Source of the DNA: Zunongwangia endophytica
GTDB taxonomy: Bacteria > Bacteroidota > Bacteroidia > Flavobacteriales > Flavobacteriaceae
Length of the DNA stretch: 64,000 nt
Direction of reading: 5' to 3'
Assembly: GCF_030409505.1 (NCBI RefSeq)
Contig: NZ_JAUFPZ010000002.1
Span: 434,001 to 498,000 of the forward strand
The notes under the pieces are model-generated. The model had not been told where the DNA came from and did no database searches. It saw only the letters and a list, made by a program, of their open reading frames with translations. Below, piece after piece: positions 1-7,649 of this stretch (position 1 is the first letter of the stretch; each line of letters starts with the position of its first letter). The position numbers were made by a program, and so were the translations under genes.

Positions 1-55
1 CTTTACGGAAGTTATATTAGCGGATTGTAATTATTGATATTGAAATAAAATAAAT

Positions 56-96
56 AAAAGCCCGATTTCACTAAAAATCGGGCTTTTCTTTTTTTG
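56..96 (+). terminator. Intrinsic terminator of the gene upstream of the window
   Basis: A 13-bp perfect stem (56-68 pairs with 75-87, core AGCCCGATTT) with a 6-nt loop is followed by a T-rich tract to about 96. It closes whatever transcript enters from the left edge and separates it from the thr leader. No coding sequence is visible in 1-55. Confidence 0.85.
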
Positions 97-193
97 ATAT
101 TATGAAAATCTCACATTTTTTCAGCAAAAAGGAGGTTTTAGTTTTTTATATGTTCTTATTTGTATACTTTTATCACATCTTTTAAGGAAAAAC

Positions 194-295
194 ATGAAGA
201 GTATTAAATTAAATAACGGTTCTAAAATTACTTCTACGATAGGAGCTGCTATTTCTATGATTATTACTCGCACAATTATTACCCCTTTGGGGTAA
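194..295 (+). CDS. thrL: thr operon leader peptide (33 aa, Thr/Ile-rich)
   Basis: A 33-codon ORF begins with ATG at 194, preceded by AAGGAAA at 184-190, and stops at TAA 293-295, 81 nt before thrA. The peptide begins MKSIKLNNGSK and ends MIITRTIITPLG. It holds five Thr and eight Ile codons, most of them clustered in codons 23-30. Thr- and Ile-rich leaders in front of thrABC are the classical sign of ribosome-mediated attenuation in enterobacteria; here the placement and codon bias are seen, the function is inferred. An 8-bp hairpin (278-285 with 289-296) covers the last codons and the stop. I could not find a convincing terminator with a strong T tract between the leader and thrA, so the exact mechanism is open. 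A TACTTTTA box at 165-172 could be the -7 promoter element, but no clear -33 box goes with it. Confidence 0.72.
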   Translation: MKSIKLNNGSKITSTIGAAISMIITRTIITPLG

Positions 296-296
296 T
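278..296 (+). promoter_or_regulatory. Hairpin over the end of the thr leader ORF
   Basis: ATTACCCC (278-285) pairs perfectly with GGGGTAAT (289-296) around a 3-nt loop. The stem includes two of the leader's control-type codons (Ile, Thr) and its stop codon. A ribosome stalled on the Thr/Ile codons would block the 5' arm, so the hairpin may be the switch element; only a short T-rich stretch follows it. Confidence 0.5.
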
Positions 297-376
297 TTGT
301 ATAGCTTTCCGTCCGCAATCACACACGTTTTTCAACGAAACTCAAAATCTTTTATTTCAACTTTTAAACCATTCTT

Positions 377-2824
377 ATGAATATCCTAAAATTCGGAGGA
401 TCTTCTTTAGCCTCTCCGGAGCGAATCAAACTTGTAGCCGAAACTGTAAAAAAGCATGTGCAACAAGATAAAACCATTGCGGTATTTTCTGCATTTGGAG
501 GCGTGACTAACGATCTTTTAAAAATGGCTGCGTTAGCTGCTACAGAAGATTTAGCATACAAAGAAATTCTTGCACAAAACGAAAAGCGACATTTAGATGC
601 GGTAAAAGAACTTATTCCGATTCAGAATCAAAGCGGAGTTCTAAGCAAAGTAAAAACTGAATTCAATAGATTAGAAACACTTTACGAAGGTGTTTATTTA
701 TTGAATGAGTTATCCAATAAAACCAAACATGTGGTTTCTAGTTTTGGTGAAATTCTTTCTTCTTTAATTATTGCTGAATATTTTAAAAGTCTAGCTACAG
801 ATGCAGCCTTAGTTGATTCTAGAGAATTGATTGTTTGTAAAAACGATAATGAAAAAATTCAGCTGAATTATGAAATTACCAATAATAATATAACTGAATA
901 TTTTAAAGAAAACGATGCAAGCTTATTTATAGTTCCTGGATTTGTTGCTAAAAACGAACAAGGAGTACCAAGTACATTAGGAAGAGGAGGTAGTGATTTT
1001 ACAGCTGCTATTTTTGGTGGAGCTCTAGATGTTGCTAGTGTGTTTATTTATACCGATGTTAACGGAATGTACACCGCTAATCCAAATGTAGTGCATCAAG
1101 CATATCCACTTCAAAATATATCGTATCAAGAAGCGATGGAGCTTTCACATTTTGGGGCGAAAGTATTATATCCGCCAACACTTCAACCGCTTCTGGACAA
1201 AGGAATTCAAATTCATATAAAAAACACGTTTTCACCAGATGAGTCCGGTACTTTAATTTCAAAATCCAGTAAAGAAAACTTTAGATGGGTAACAGGAATT
1301 ACGCATATCGATGATATTAAATTATTGAATATCGAAGGTAGCGGAATGGTTGGTATTCCAGGTTTTTCGAAACGTTTCTTCGAAACCTTGTATCAGAAGA
1401 ATATCAATGTTGTTTTGATCACACAGGCATCATCAGAACATAGTATTTGTGTGGCTGTAAAAGATGAAGAGGCAGAAGCAGCTAAAGAAGCTTTAGATGA
1501 AGCTTTCGCTGTTGAAATCGATTATCAGAAAATTAAACCTGTAGAAATAGAAGGTAATGTAGCGATTATTGCTTTGGTTGGCGATCGTATGAAGAGTCAC
1601 CATGGATTAAGCGGTAAAATGTTCAGCGCACTAGGTAATAATAATATTAATATTAGAGCGATTGCGCAAGGATCTTCAGAGCGTAATATATCAGCTATCA
1701 TTGCTAAGAAAGATATTAATAAGGCGCTAAATACGCTTCATGAGCAGTTTTTCGAAGTGCCTTCTAAAGAGCTAAACTTATTTATTACCGGGGTAGGAAA
1801 TGTAGGTAGTAAATTATTGGCGCAGCTAGAGAAACAGGAACAATATTTACTTGAAAAATTAAGACTGAAAGTCCGCGTTCTTGGTTTATCAAATTCTCGA
1901 AAAATGGCTTTTGATGAAAACGGACTAGATTTAAGCAATTGGGAAGAAGCCTTAGATAATGGTGAAAAAGCAAGTAAGCACGACTTTTTTAACCGAGTTA
2001 AAGAATTCAACCTTAGAAATAGCATTTTCGTTGATAATACGGCTAGTGCTGAAATTTCAAAATGGTATAAAGAGTATTTAGCAAACTCTATTGCAGTTGT
2101 TACCTGTAATAAAATTGCAGCAGCAGATGATTTGGTGAATTACCAGAATTTGCAGCATCTTTCTAGAGAATATGGTGCATCTTTTCTGTATGAAACCAAT
2201 GTAGGCGCAGGATTACCAATTATCGATACTCTTAAAAATCTAATTGCTTCAGGAGATAGAATTCATAAAATCCAGGCCGTACTTTCGGGAAGTTTAAATT
2301 TTGTGTTTAATACCTATAACGGAACCGATCCATTCTACAAAACAGTAGAACAAGCGATGGAAGAAGGTTATACCGAACCAGATCCTAAAATCGATTTAAG
2401 TGGAGTAGACGTTGCCCGTAAAATTTTGATTCTTGCTCGTGAAAGTGGATTAAAAATGGAGCTTAGCGATATTGAAAATAAAAGCTTCCTTTCTGAAGAA
2501 AGCTTGAATACAGAAAACAATGAGGATTTCTTTAAATTACTTCAAGAAGATGAAAGTAAATTTAAAGCGATTTACGATGATACAGCTAAAGAAGGAGCGC
2601 AATTAAAATATGTAGCGCAATTAGAAGATGGTAAAGCTTCCGTTGGATTGCAAAAAGTAGATGCAGAGCATCCTTTTTATAATCTTAGTGGTAGCGATAA
2701 TATTGTATTATTCTTTACCGATCGTTATAGCGTACAACCACTAATCGTAAAAGGAGCAGGAGCTGGTGCCGATGTAACGGCTTCAGGAATCTTTGCCGAT
2801 GTTATACGAATAGGTAAAAAATAG
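377..2824 (+). CDS. thrA: Bifunctional aspartate kinase / homoserine dehydrogenase I
   Basis: An 815-aa fusion enzyme that phosphorylates aspartate and reduces aspartate semialdehyde to homoserine, the first and third steps toward threonine. The N-terminal kinase starts with the KFGGSS motif at residues 5-10 and has the STLGRGGSD nucleotide-site motif near residue 198. ACT-type regulatory repeats span roughly 310-460. The homoserine dehydrogenase half starts near residue 468 with the Rossmann motif GVGNVGS and continues to the C terminus. The length is close to E. coli ThrA (820 aa). The ATG at 377 puts the kinase motif at the usual distance from the start. It is the first gene of thrABC, with 2 nt between it and thrB, and lies downstream of a Thr/Ile-rich leader peptide. 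ACT domains suggest feedback inhibition by threonine, as in ThrA. Confidence 0.96.
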   Translation: MNILKFGGSSLASPERIKLVAETVKKHVQQDKTIAVFSAFGGVTNDLLKMAALAATEDLAYKEILAQNEKRHLDAVKELIPIQNQSGVLSKVKTEFNRLETLYEGVYLLNELSNKTKHVVSSFGEILSSLIIAEYFKSLATDAALVDSRELIVCKNDNEKIQLNYEITNNNITEYFKENDASLFIVPGFVAKNEQGVPSTLGRGGSDFTAAIFGGALDVASVFIYTDVNGMYTANPNVVHQAYPLQNISYQEAMELSHFGAKVLYPPTLQPLLDKGIQIHIKNTFSPDESGTLISKSSKENFRWVTGITHIDDIKLLNIEGSGMVGIPGFSKRFFETLYQKNINVVLITQASSEHSICVAVKDEEAEAAKEALDEAFAVEIDYQKIKPVEIEGNVAIIALVGDRMKSHHGLSGKMFSALGNNNINIRAIAQGSSERNISAIIAKKDINKALNTLHEQFFEVPSKELNLFITGVGNVGSKLLAQLEKQEQYLLEKLRLKVRVLGLSNSRKMAFDENGLDLSNWEEALDNGEKASKHDFFNRVKEFNLRNSIFVDNTASAEISKWYKEYLANSIAVVTCNKIAAADDLVNYQNLQHLSREYGASFLYETNVGAGLPIIDTLKNLIASGDRIHKIQAVLSGSLNFVFNTYNGTDPFYKTVEQAMEEGYTEPDPKIDLSGVDVARKILILARESGLKMELSDIENKSFLSEESLNTENNEDFFKLLQEDESKFKAIYDDTAKEGAQLKYVAQLEDGKASVGLQKVDAEHPFYNLSGSDNIVLFFTDRYSVQPLIVKGAGAGADVTASGIFADVIRIGKK

Positions 2825-2826
2825 AG

Positions 2827-3747
2827 ATGGAAGAAATAAAAGTTTTTGCACCGGCAACGGTTGCTAATCTTTCCTGCGGATTCGATGTTTTAGGCTGTTG
2901 CCTGGATAATGTTGGGGACGAGATGATCGTTAAAAAAAATGATCTTAGAAAACTTCGAATTACTAAGCTAGAAGGTCAGGATCTTCCTATGGAAATCGAT
3001 CAAAACGTGGCAGGAGTAGCGGTACAGGCAATGCTTGAAAAGCTAGGATCTGATGAAGGTTTTGATATCGAGATTTATAAAAAAATAAAAGCAGGAAGCG
3101 GAATTGGCAGTAGTGCTGCCAGTTCTGCCGGTGCTGTTTTTGCCGTAAATAAATTATTAGGTTCTCCATTTAAAAATGTAGAATTATTGCCTTTCGCGAT
3201 GGAAGGGGAGCGTTTGGCTAGTGGAAATGCGCATGCCGATAATGTTGCACCTGCTTTGTTGGGTGGTTTTACTCTAGTAAAAAGTTATCATCCATTAGAG
3301 GTGCTATCTCTACCTTCTCCGGAAGAGCTGAATGTGGTTATTCTTCATCCTCAAATTGAAGTGAAAACTAAAGATTCTCGCGCAATTATTAAGCGGAATA
3401 TTAGTTTGGATAAAGCAGTAAGCCAATGGGGAAACCTTGGGGCTTTAGTGAGTGCTTTATATACTAATGATTACGAATTATTGGGGAGAAGTCTTAAAGA
3501 TGAAATTGTAGAACCTATCCGGTCTATTTTAATACCGTATTTCGATGAAATTAAGGCACTTTCTTTAGAGAGTGGTGCATTGGGATTTGGTATTTCTGGT
3601 TCCGGACCATCGGTTTACGCAATGTGTCGTGGCCGTGAGCAAGCTGAAAATGTAAAACATCAGATTGCTGAATTTATGGAAAAACAAAGTATAACTTACG
3701 ATCTTCATTTATCAAAAATTAATCCTGAAGGAGTTAAAATATTATAG
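2827..3747 (+). CDS. thrB: Homoserine kinase
   Basis: A 306-aa GHMP-family kinase that makes O-phosphohomoserine from homoserine and ATP. The family N terminus PATVANLSCGFDVLG is at residues 9-23. The glycine/serine-rich ATP loop (GSGIGSSAASSAG) is near residues 91-103, and the C-terminal GHMP motif FGISGSGPS is near residue 258. It starts 2 nt after the thrA stop and ends 5 nt before thrC, so the three genes are very probably one transcript and translationally coupled. Confidence 0.95.
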   Translation: MEEIKVFAPATVANLSCGFDVLGCCLDNVGDEMIVKKNDLRKLRITKLEGQDLPMEIDQNVAGVAVQAMLEKLGSDEGFDIEIYKKIKAGSGIGSSAASSAGAVFAVNKLLGSPFKNVELLPFAMEGERLASGNAHADNVAPALLGGFTLVKSYHPLEVLSLPSPEELNVVILHPQIEVKTKDSRAIIKRNISLDKAVSQWGNLGALVSALYTNDYELLGRSLKDEIVEPIRSILIPYFDEIKALSLESGALGFGISGSGPSVYAMCRGREQAENVKHQIAEFMEKQSITYDLHLSKINPEGVKIL

Positions 3748-3752
3748 AAAAA

Positions 3753-5048
3753 ATGAACTATTTTAGTCTGAATAATAGAAGCCATTCTTCCAGTTTCGAG
3801 AATGCTGTAATTAGAGGTCTGGCACCAGATAAAGGATTATACTTTCCTGAAAATATTGAAAAATTACCAGATTCTTTTTTTAAAGAACTTCCTAATTTAC
3901 CACAAACTGAAGTTGCTTATCAGGCAATTAAGCAATTTGTAGGTGATGAAATTCCAGAAAAAGAACTTAAAGAAATTATTGCTACAACTTTAGATTTTGA
4001 ATTTCCGATAGTTCACGTAAAAGATAACGTTTATACTTTAGAGCTTTTTCATGGGCCAACATTGGCTTTTAAAGATGTAGGAGCTCGTTTTATGGCGGGA
4101 AGTTTAGGTTATTTTATTACCAAAAATGAAGTTGGGAAAGTAACTGTACTTGTTGCAACATCTGGAGATACCGGTGGTGCAGTGGCCAATGGCTTTTTAG
4201 GGGTAGAGGGAATCGATGTCGTGATTTTGTATCCTAAAGGTAAAGTGAGTAAAATTCAGGAAAAACAATTAACTACGCTTGGGCAAAATATAACTGCTTT
4301 AGAAATTGATGGTGCTTTCGATTTATGCCAGGATATGGTAAAACAGGCCTTTTTAGACGAAGAAATTCAATCCCAACGCCAGTTAACTTCAGCAAATTCA
4401 ATTAACGTTGCTCGTTGGCTTCCGCAGATGTTTTATTACTTTTTAGCGTATCGCCAGTTATCTTCCGAAGGAAAAGATATTGTTTTCTCTGTGCCTAGTG
4501 GAAATTTTGGAAATATTTGTGCCGGTATGGTTGCAAAAGCGTTAGGCTTGCCGATTAAACATTTTATCGCTTCTAATAACGCCAATAGAACAATCACCGA
4601 TTATTTAGAAACCGGTACTTACAAACCAAAACCAAGTGTTTCGACTATTTCGAACGCGATGGATATTGGGAATCCAAGTAATTTTGTGCGAATTTTAGAG
4701 TTATTTCATAATGAATACGGAAATGTAAAAGAAAACCTAACTAGCTTTAGTTATGATGATGAGGTTACAAAGCAAGCTATGGATTCGGTTTACAAAGAAA
4801 CGGGTTACGTAATGGATCCACACGGAGCGGTTGGTTATCTCGGTTTACAAGAGTATTTTAAAACACATCCTAATGAAGTTGGTGCATTTTTAGAAACGGC
4901 ACATCCTTGTAAATTTAGAGAAACTGTTCAGGATGCTATTGGGAAAGAAATCGAAATTCCAGATTCAATTCAAGCAGTTCTCGATAAAGAGAAAAAAGCT
5001 ATTTCAATTAAAAATTACGCAGATTTAAAAGCCTTCTTGCTAAAGTAG
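3753..5048 (+). CDS. thrC: Threonine synthase
   Basis: A 431-aa PLP enzyme that converts O-phosphohomoserine to threonine, the last step of the pathway. The motif HGPTLAFKDVGARF is at about residues 100-113, and Lys107 is the expected Schiff-base lysine. The SGDTGGA phosphate-binding motif follows around residue 133. The length and N-terminal Y-S-x-R-like region fit the long bacterial ThrC class. It is the last gene of the thr operon. Only a small hairpin without a T tract (around 5071-5088) follows, so the operon terminator is not obvious. Confidence 0.95.
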   Translation: MNYFSLNNRSHSSSFENAVIRGLAPDKGLYFPENIEKLPDSFFKELPNLPQTEVAYQAIKQFVGDEIPEKELKEIIATTLDFEFPIVHVKDNVYTLELFHGPTLAFKDVGARFMAGSLGYFITKNEVGKVTVLVATSGDTGGAVANGFLGVEGIDVVILYPKGKVSKIQEKQLTTLGQNITALEIDGAFDLCQDMVKQAFLDEEIQSQRQLTSANSINVARWLPQMFYYFLAYRQLSSEGKDIVFSVPSGNFGNICAGMVAKALGLPIKHFIASNNANRTITDYLETGTYKPKPSVSTISNAMDIGNPSNFVRILELFHNEYGNVKENLTSFSYDDEVTKQAMDSVYKETGYVMDPHGAVGYLGLQEYFKTHPNEVGAFLETAHPCKFRETVQDAIGKEIEIPDSIQAVLDKEKKAISIKNYADLKAFLLK

Positions 5049-5117
5049 AAATCTTAATTTAGGTAAATTTTAAGCATTTTTTAATGCTTGTAAATTGATG
5101 ACAAATTGAGCATTCCA

Positions 5118-5125
5118 TATCTTTA
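5118..5125 (+). promoter_or_regulatory. Candidate -7 box for the SDR gene
   Basis: TATCTTTA matches the Bacteroidota -7 consensus TAnnTTTG at 7 of 8 positions, with a TTG about 20 nt upstream. Transcription would begin near 5132, after the first possible ATG (5126), which favours a start at 5135 or 5153 for the dehydrogenase. Confidence 0.4.
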
Positions 5126-5152
5126 ATGTATCAAATGGAAACATTGAAACTT

Positions 5153-5935
5153 ATGGAAAATAAAATTGTAATTATTACAGGAGCAGCCCTTGGATTAGGT
5201 TATGCGGCTGCTGAAGAATTAGCTTCTAAAAAGGCTAAACTGGCTTTAGTGGATTATAATGAAAAAGCTTTAGCAGAAGCCGAGGAAAAGTTGAAAGAGC
5301 AGTTTTCTGGTGTTGAAATATTAAAGATAAGCGCTGATGTTTCTAAAGAAGATCAGGTCAAAGCTTACGTGGATAAAACAGTAGAGAAATATGGAAGAAT
5401 TGATGCTTTTTATAACAATGCGGGAATAGAAGGCAAACAAGCTTTAATGGCCGATTACGACATGAATGTGTTTAAAACCGTAATCGATATTAACCTTATG
5501 GGCGTTTATTATGGAATGCGCTATGTACTTCCTGTCATGAAAAAGCAGGGGTACGGACGTATCGTAAATGTAGCTTCTGTTGGTGGAATACGTGGAGTTA
5601 TGAATCAATCACCTTATGTTGCCAGTAAACATGCGGTAAGCGGGATGACAAAGAATGCTGCGTTAGAGTATGGGCAGTTTGGTATTCTAACCAATGCTAT
5701 TGCGCCCGGAGCAATTTTAACCCCTATGGTAGCTGGATCTTTTAAACAGGTAAATCCAAACGATCCAAAAGCTGCGGAAACTGAATATGCAAGTCGCAAC
5801 CCTACCAGAGCTTTAGGTGATCCTAAGGATGTAGCCAAAGTAGTTTCTTTTTTTCTAAGTGAAGATAATGGTTATGTTAATGGACAGGTAGTCGCCATCG
5901 ATGGTGGAGAATCAAATATGTACGGGACTTCATAA
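5153..5935 (+). CDS. Short-chain dehydrogenase/reductase (SDR)
   Basis: A classical SDR of 260 aa from the start chosen here (269 aa if the ATG at 5126 is used). Motifs in order: the cofactor loop TGAALGLG just after the start, the NNAG motif, and the catalytic Ser...Tyr-x-x-x-Lys set in NVASVGG...SPYVASKHA. The C-terminal YVNGQVVAIDGG motif is typical of the FabG-like subgroup. I chose 5153 because the protein then begins directly with the first beta strand and because a -7 box at 5118-5125 would put the RNA start past 5126. The substrate cannot be told from sequence. It stands alone between the thr operon and a bidirectional terminator. Confidence 0.87.
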   Translation: MENKIVIITGAALGLGYAAAEELASKKAKLALVDYNEKALAEAEEKLKEQFSGVEILKISADVSKEDQVKAYVDKTVEKYGRIDAFYNNAGIEGKQALMADYDMNVFKTVIDINLMGVYYGMRYVLPVMKKQGYGRIVNVASVGGIRGVMNQSPYVASKHAVSGMTKNAALEYGQFGILTNAIAPGAILTPMVAGSFKQVNPNDPKAAETEYASRNPTRALGDPKDVAKVVSFFLSEDNGYVNGQVVAIDGGESNMYGTS

Positions 5936-5960
5936 TTTTAGGAAGTAAAGACTCTAATTT

Positions 5961-5999
5961 AAAAAGCCTTTCCAAATTAATAGAAAGGCTTTTTATTGT
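5961..5999 (+). terminator. Bidirectional terminator between convergent genes
   Basis: A 12-bp perfect stem, 5961-5972 (AAAAAGCCTTTC) with 5983-5994, and a 10-nt loop. It has A and T tracts on both flanks and can serve both the SDR gene on the plus strand and the S10 peptidase on the minus strand. Confidence 0.85.
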
Positions 6000-6013
6000 T
6001 AAGCTTTTAAATC

Positions 6014-7495
6014 TTAATATTTTGTAGATTCACCTTCAGCTGGTAAGCTGTTTTTTATAAATGCTCGAATATCGTCGTTTGCAGTTTTAAGGTCATCTTT
6101 TCGTAAATACATCATATGTCCGCTTTCATAACCTTTAAAAGATAATCTGTCTTTCATTTTACCGCTAGGATCCAATTGCCACATGCTGTATTTAGCATTA
6201 AAATACGTACAAGCACCATCAAAATATCCTGATTGGATCATCACATCTAAATTTGGATTTTGAGCCATAGCTTGTCTTAAATTCTCGCCTGTATTGTTAC
6301 GTGTGCGATCCCAAGGATGTACCGGTCCAAACATAAAATATTTAAGATCGGTTTTGAAATTCAAATCTTCACGTAGATAATAGTTTATAGCCGGCGTAAA
6401 AGAATGTAACCAGGAAGTTAACTCAGCATTATAATCTGGATAATTGCCAGTTTCTTTGCGGTCGATTCCTAAATAGCGAGAATCCAAACGCCCCACAGTA
6501 AAACCATCATCTCTTCTTAATTCTTTCCAGAATGCACCAATTGGTAGTTCTAAATTATTCTGAAGAAACACTTTTTTATCGATGCTGGAGTAATACTCCA
6601 TTTTTTCAGCAATAGTATTTTTTGTTTCTTCGGAAGTAAATCCACCTTTGACTAAAACAGGAAGAACTTCATTAATACTGTAAGATTCCACTTCTTCTAA
6701 AAGCTCGTGGAGCGATTTGCTCTGTAATTCCTGCGGAAGCAATTTGTGATACCATGCCGTAGCAGCAAAATATGGTAAACGATTTGCGACTTCAACAGGA
6801 CCTTCTCGATCAATTCCAAGCTCGGTTGGTGATACCAAAATAACGCCGTTTAAATACATCCATTGGTTATTCTGAAGTTCTAAGGCCAATCCTGAAACTC
6901 TTGTAGTTCCGTAGCTTTCACCAATTAAATATTTAGGAGACAACCAACAATTGTTTCTGGTAACAAAAGTATTTAACCATTCCGCTAAATAACTAATATC
7001 TGCATTTACACCAAAGAATTTACTTTTATCAACTTTTCCGTCTTTATCCGGAATTGGGCGAGAATAACCTGTGTTTACAGGGTTTACATAAACGATATCG
7101 GCAACATCTAAAATAGAATGTGGATTTTCTTTTATCCCGTAAGGCTGTACCGGAAATCCTTCATCATCAATTTTTAAGATTCTAGGGCCGGTGTACGCAA
7201 TATGCATCCAAACTGAAGCCGAACCAGGACCACCATTAAAAGAGATCACTAAAGGTCGATTTTCGGTATTTTTAATATCTTTTCTTTTATAATAGGTATA
7301 GTATAAACTGGCAATTGGAATTCCAGATTTATCCCATACCGGCTGCATGCCTGTAGTTGCTGAATAATCAATATTTTTACCATTAATTGTCACAGAGTGG
7401 TTAGTTACAACGGTCGTATCTACCGGTACTTTTACTTGTTGAGCAAAAGAAATGCTTGCAATAAGCGTGAAAAAGAGTGTACAAATTTTCTTCAT
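6014..7495 (-). CDS. Secreted S10-family serine carboxypeptidase-like protein
   Basis: A 493-aa alpha/beta-hydrolase of the S10 peptidase family. A signal peptide (MKKICTLFFTLIASISFAQ) sends it out of the cytoplasm. The oxyanion-hole motif NGGPGSASVW lies near residue 88, the nucleophile motif GESYGTTR near residue 193, and a C-terminal GHMMY near residue 466 supplies the likely catalytic His. The motif order matches serine carboxypeptidases, which trim C-terminal residues from peptides. It is a single gene downstream of, and separated by a terminator from, the antiporter gene on the same strand. The peptide substrate is unknown. Confidence 0.88.
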   Translation of the reverse strand: MKKICTLFFTLIASISFAQQVKVPVDTTVVTNHSVTINGKNIDYSATTGMQPVWDKSGIPIASLYYTYYKRKDIKNTENRPLVISFNGGPGSASVWMHIAYTGPRILKIDDEGFPVQPYGIKENPHSILDVADIVYVNPVNTGYSRPIPDKDGKVDKSKFFGVNADISYLAEWLNTFVTRNNCWLSPKYLIGESYGTTRVSGLALELQNNQWMYLNGVILVSPTELGIDREGPVEVANRLPYFAATAWYHKLLPQELQSKSLHELLEEVESYSINEVLPVLVKGGFTSEETKNTIAEKMEYYSSIDKKVFLQNNLELPIGAFWKELRRDDGFTVGRLDSRYLGIDRKETGNYPDYNAELTSWLHSFTPAINYYLREDLNFKTDLKYFMFGPVHPWDRTRNNTGENLRQAMAQNPNLDVMIQSGYFDGACTYFNAKYSMWQLDPSGKMKDRLSFKGYESGHMMYLRKDDLKTANDDIRAFIKNSLPAEGESTKY

Positions 7496-7553
7496 CAGTA
7501 ATTTGATTGTTTAGGGTTACTCCCTAAAATTACTGCTATTTACTTTAGCTTGC

Positions 7554-7613
7554 AAAAAATGCCCGTTTTTGGTCGAAAATGCTCATGATTTTTGCTAAAA
7601 ACAACCAAAACGG
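7554..7613 (-). terminator. Terminator after the antiporter gene
   Basis: On the minus strand CCGTTTTGGT (7613-7604) pairs with ACCAAAAACGG (7573-7563) with one bulge, enclosing a 30-nt AT-rich loop. GCATTTTTT follows at the 3' side. It lies downstream of the antiporter stop and upstream of the S10 start. Confidence 0.6.
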
Positions 7614-7649
7614 AGGATGAAAATATTGATACTATTAAATGTCTTCAGT

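Noticed and set aside
148..183. An 11-codon ORF after an AGGAGG-like sequence upstream of the thr leader
   Set aside because: The spacing from AGGAGG to ATG is too long and there is no sequence bias; it also overlaps the predicted thr promoter box.
5071..5088. Hairpin AAGCATT/AATGCTT after thrC as operon terminator
   Set aside because: It is short, AT-rich and lacks a T tract on either strand.
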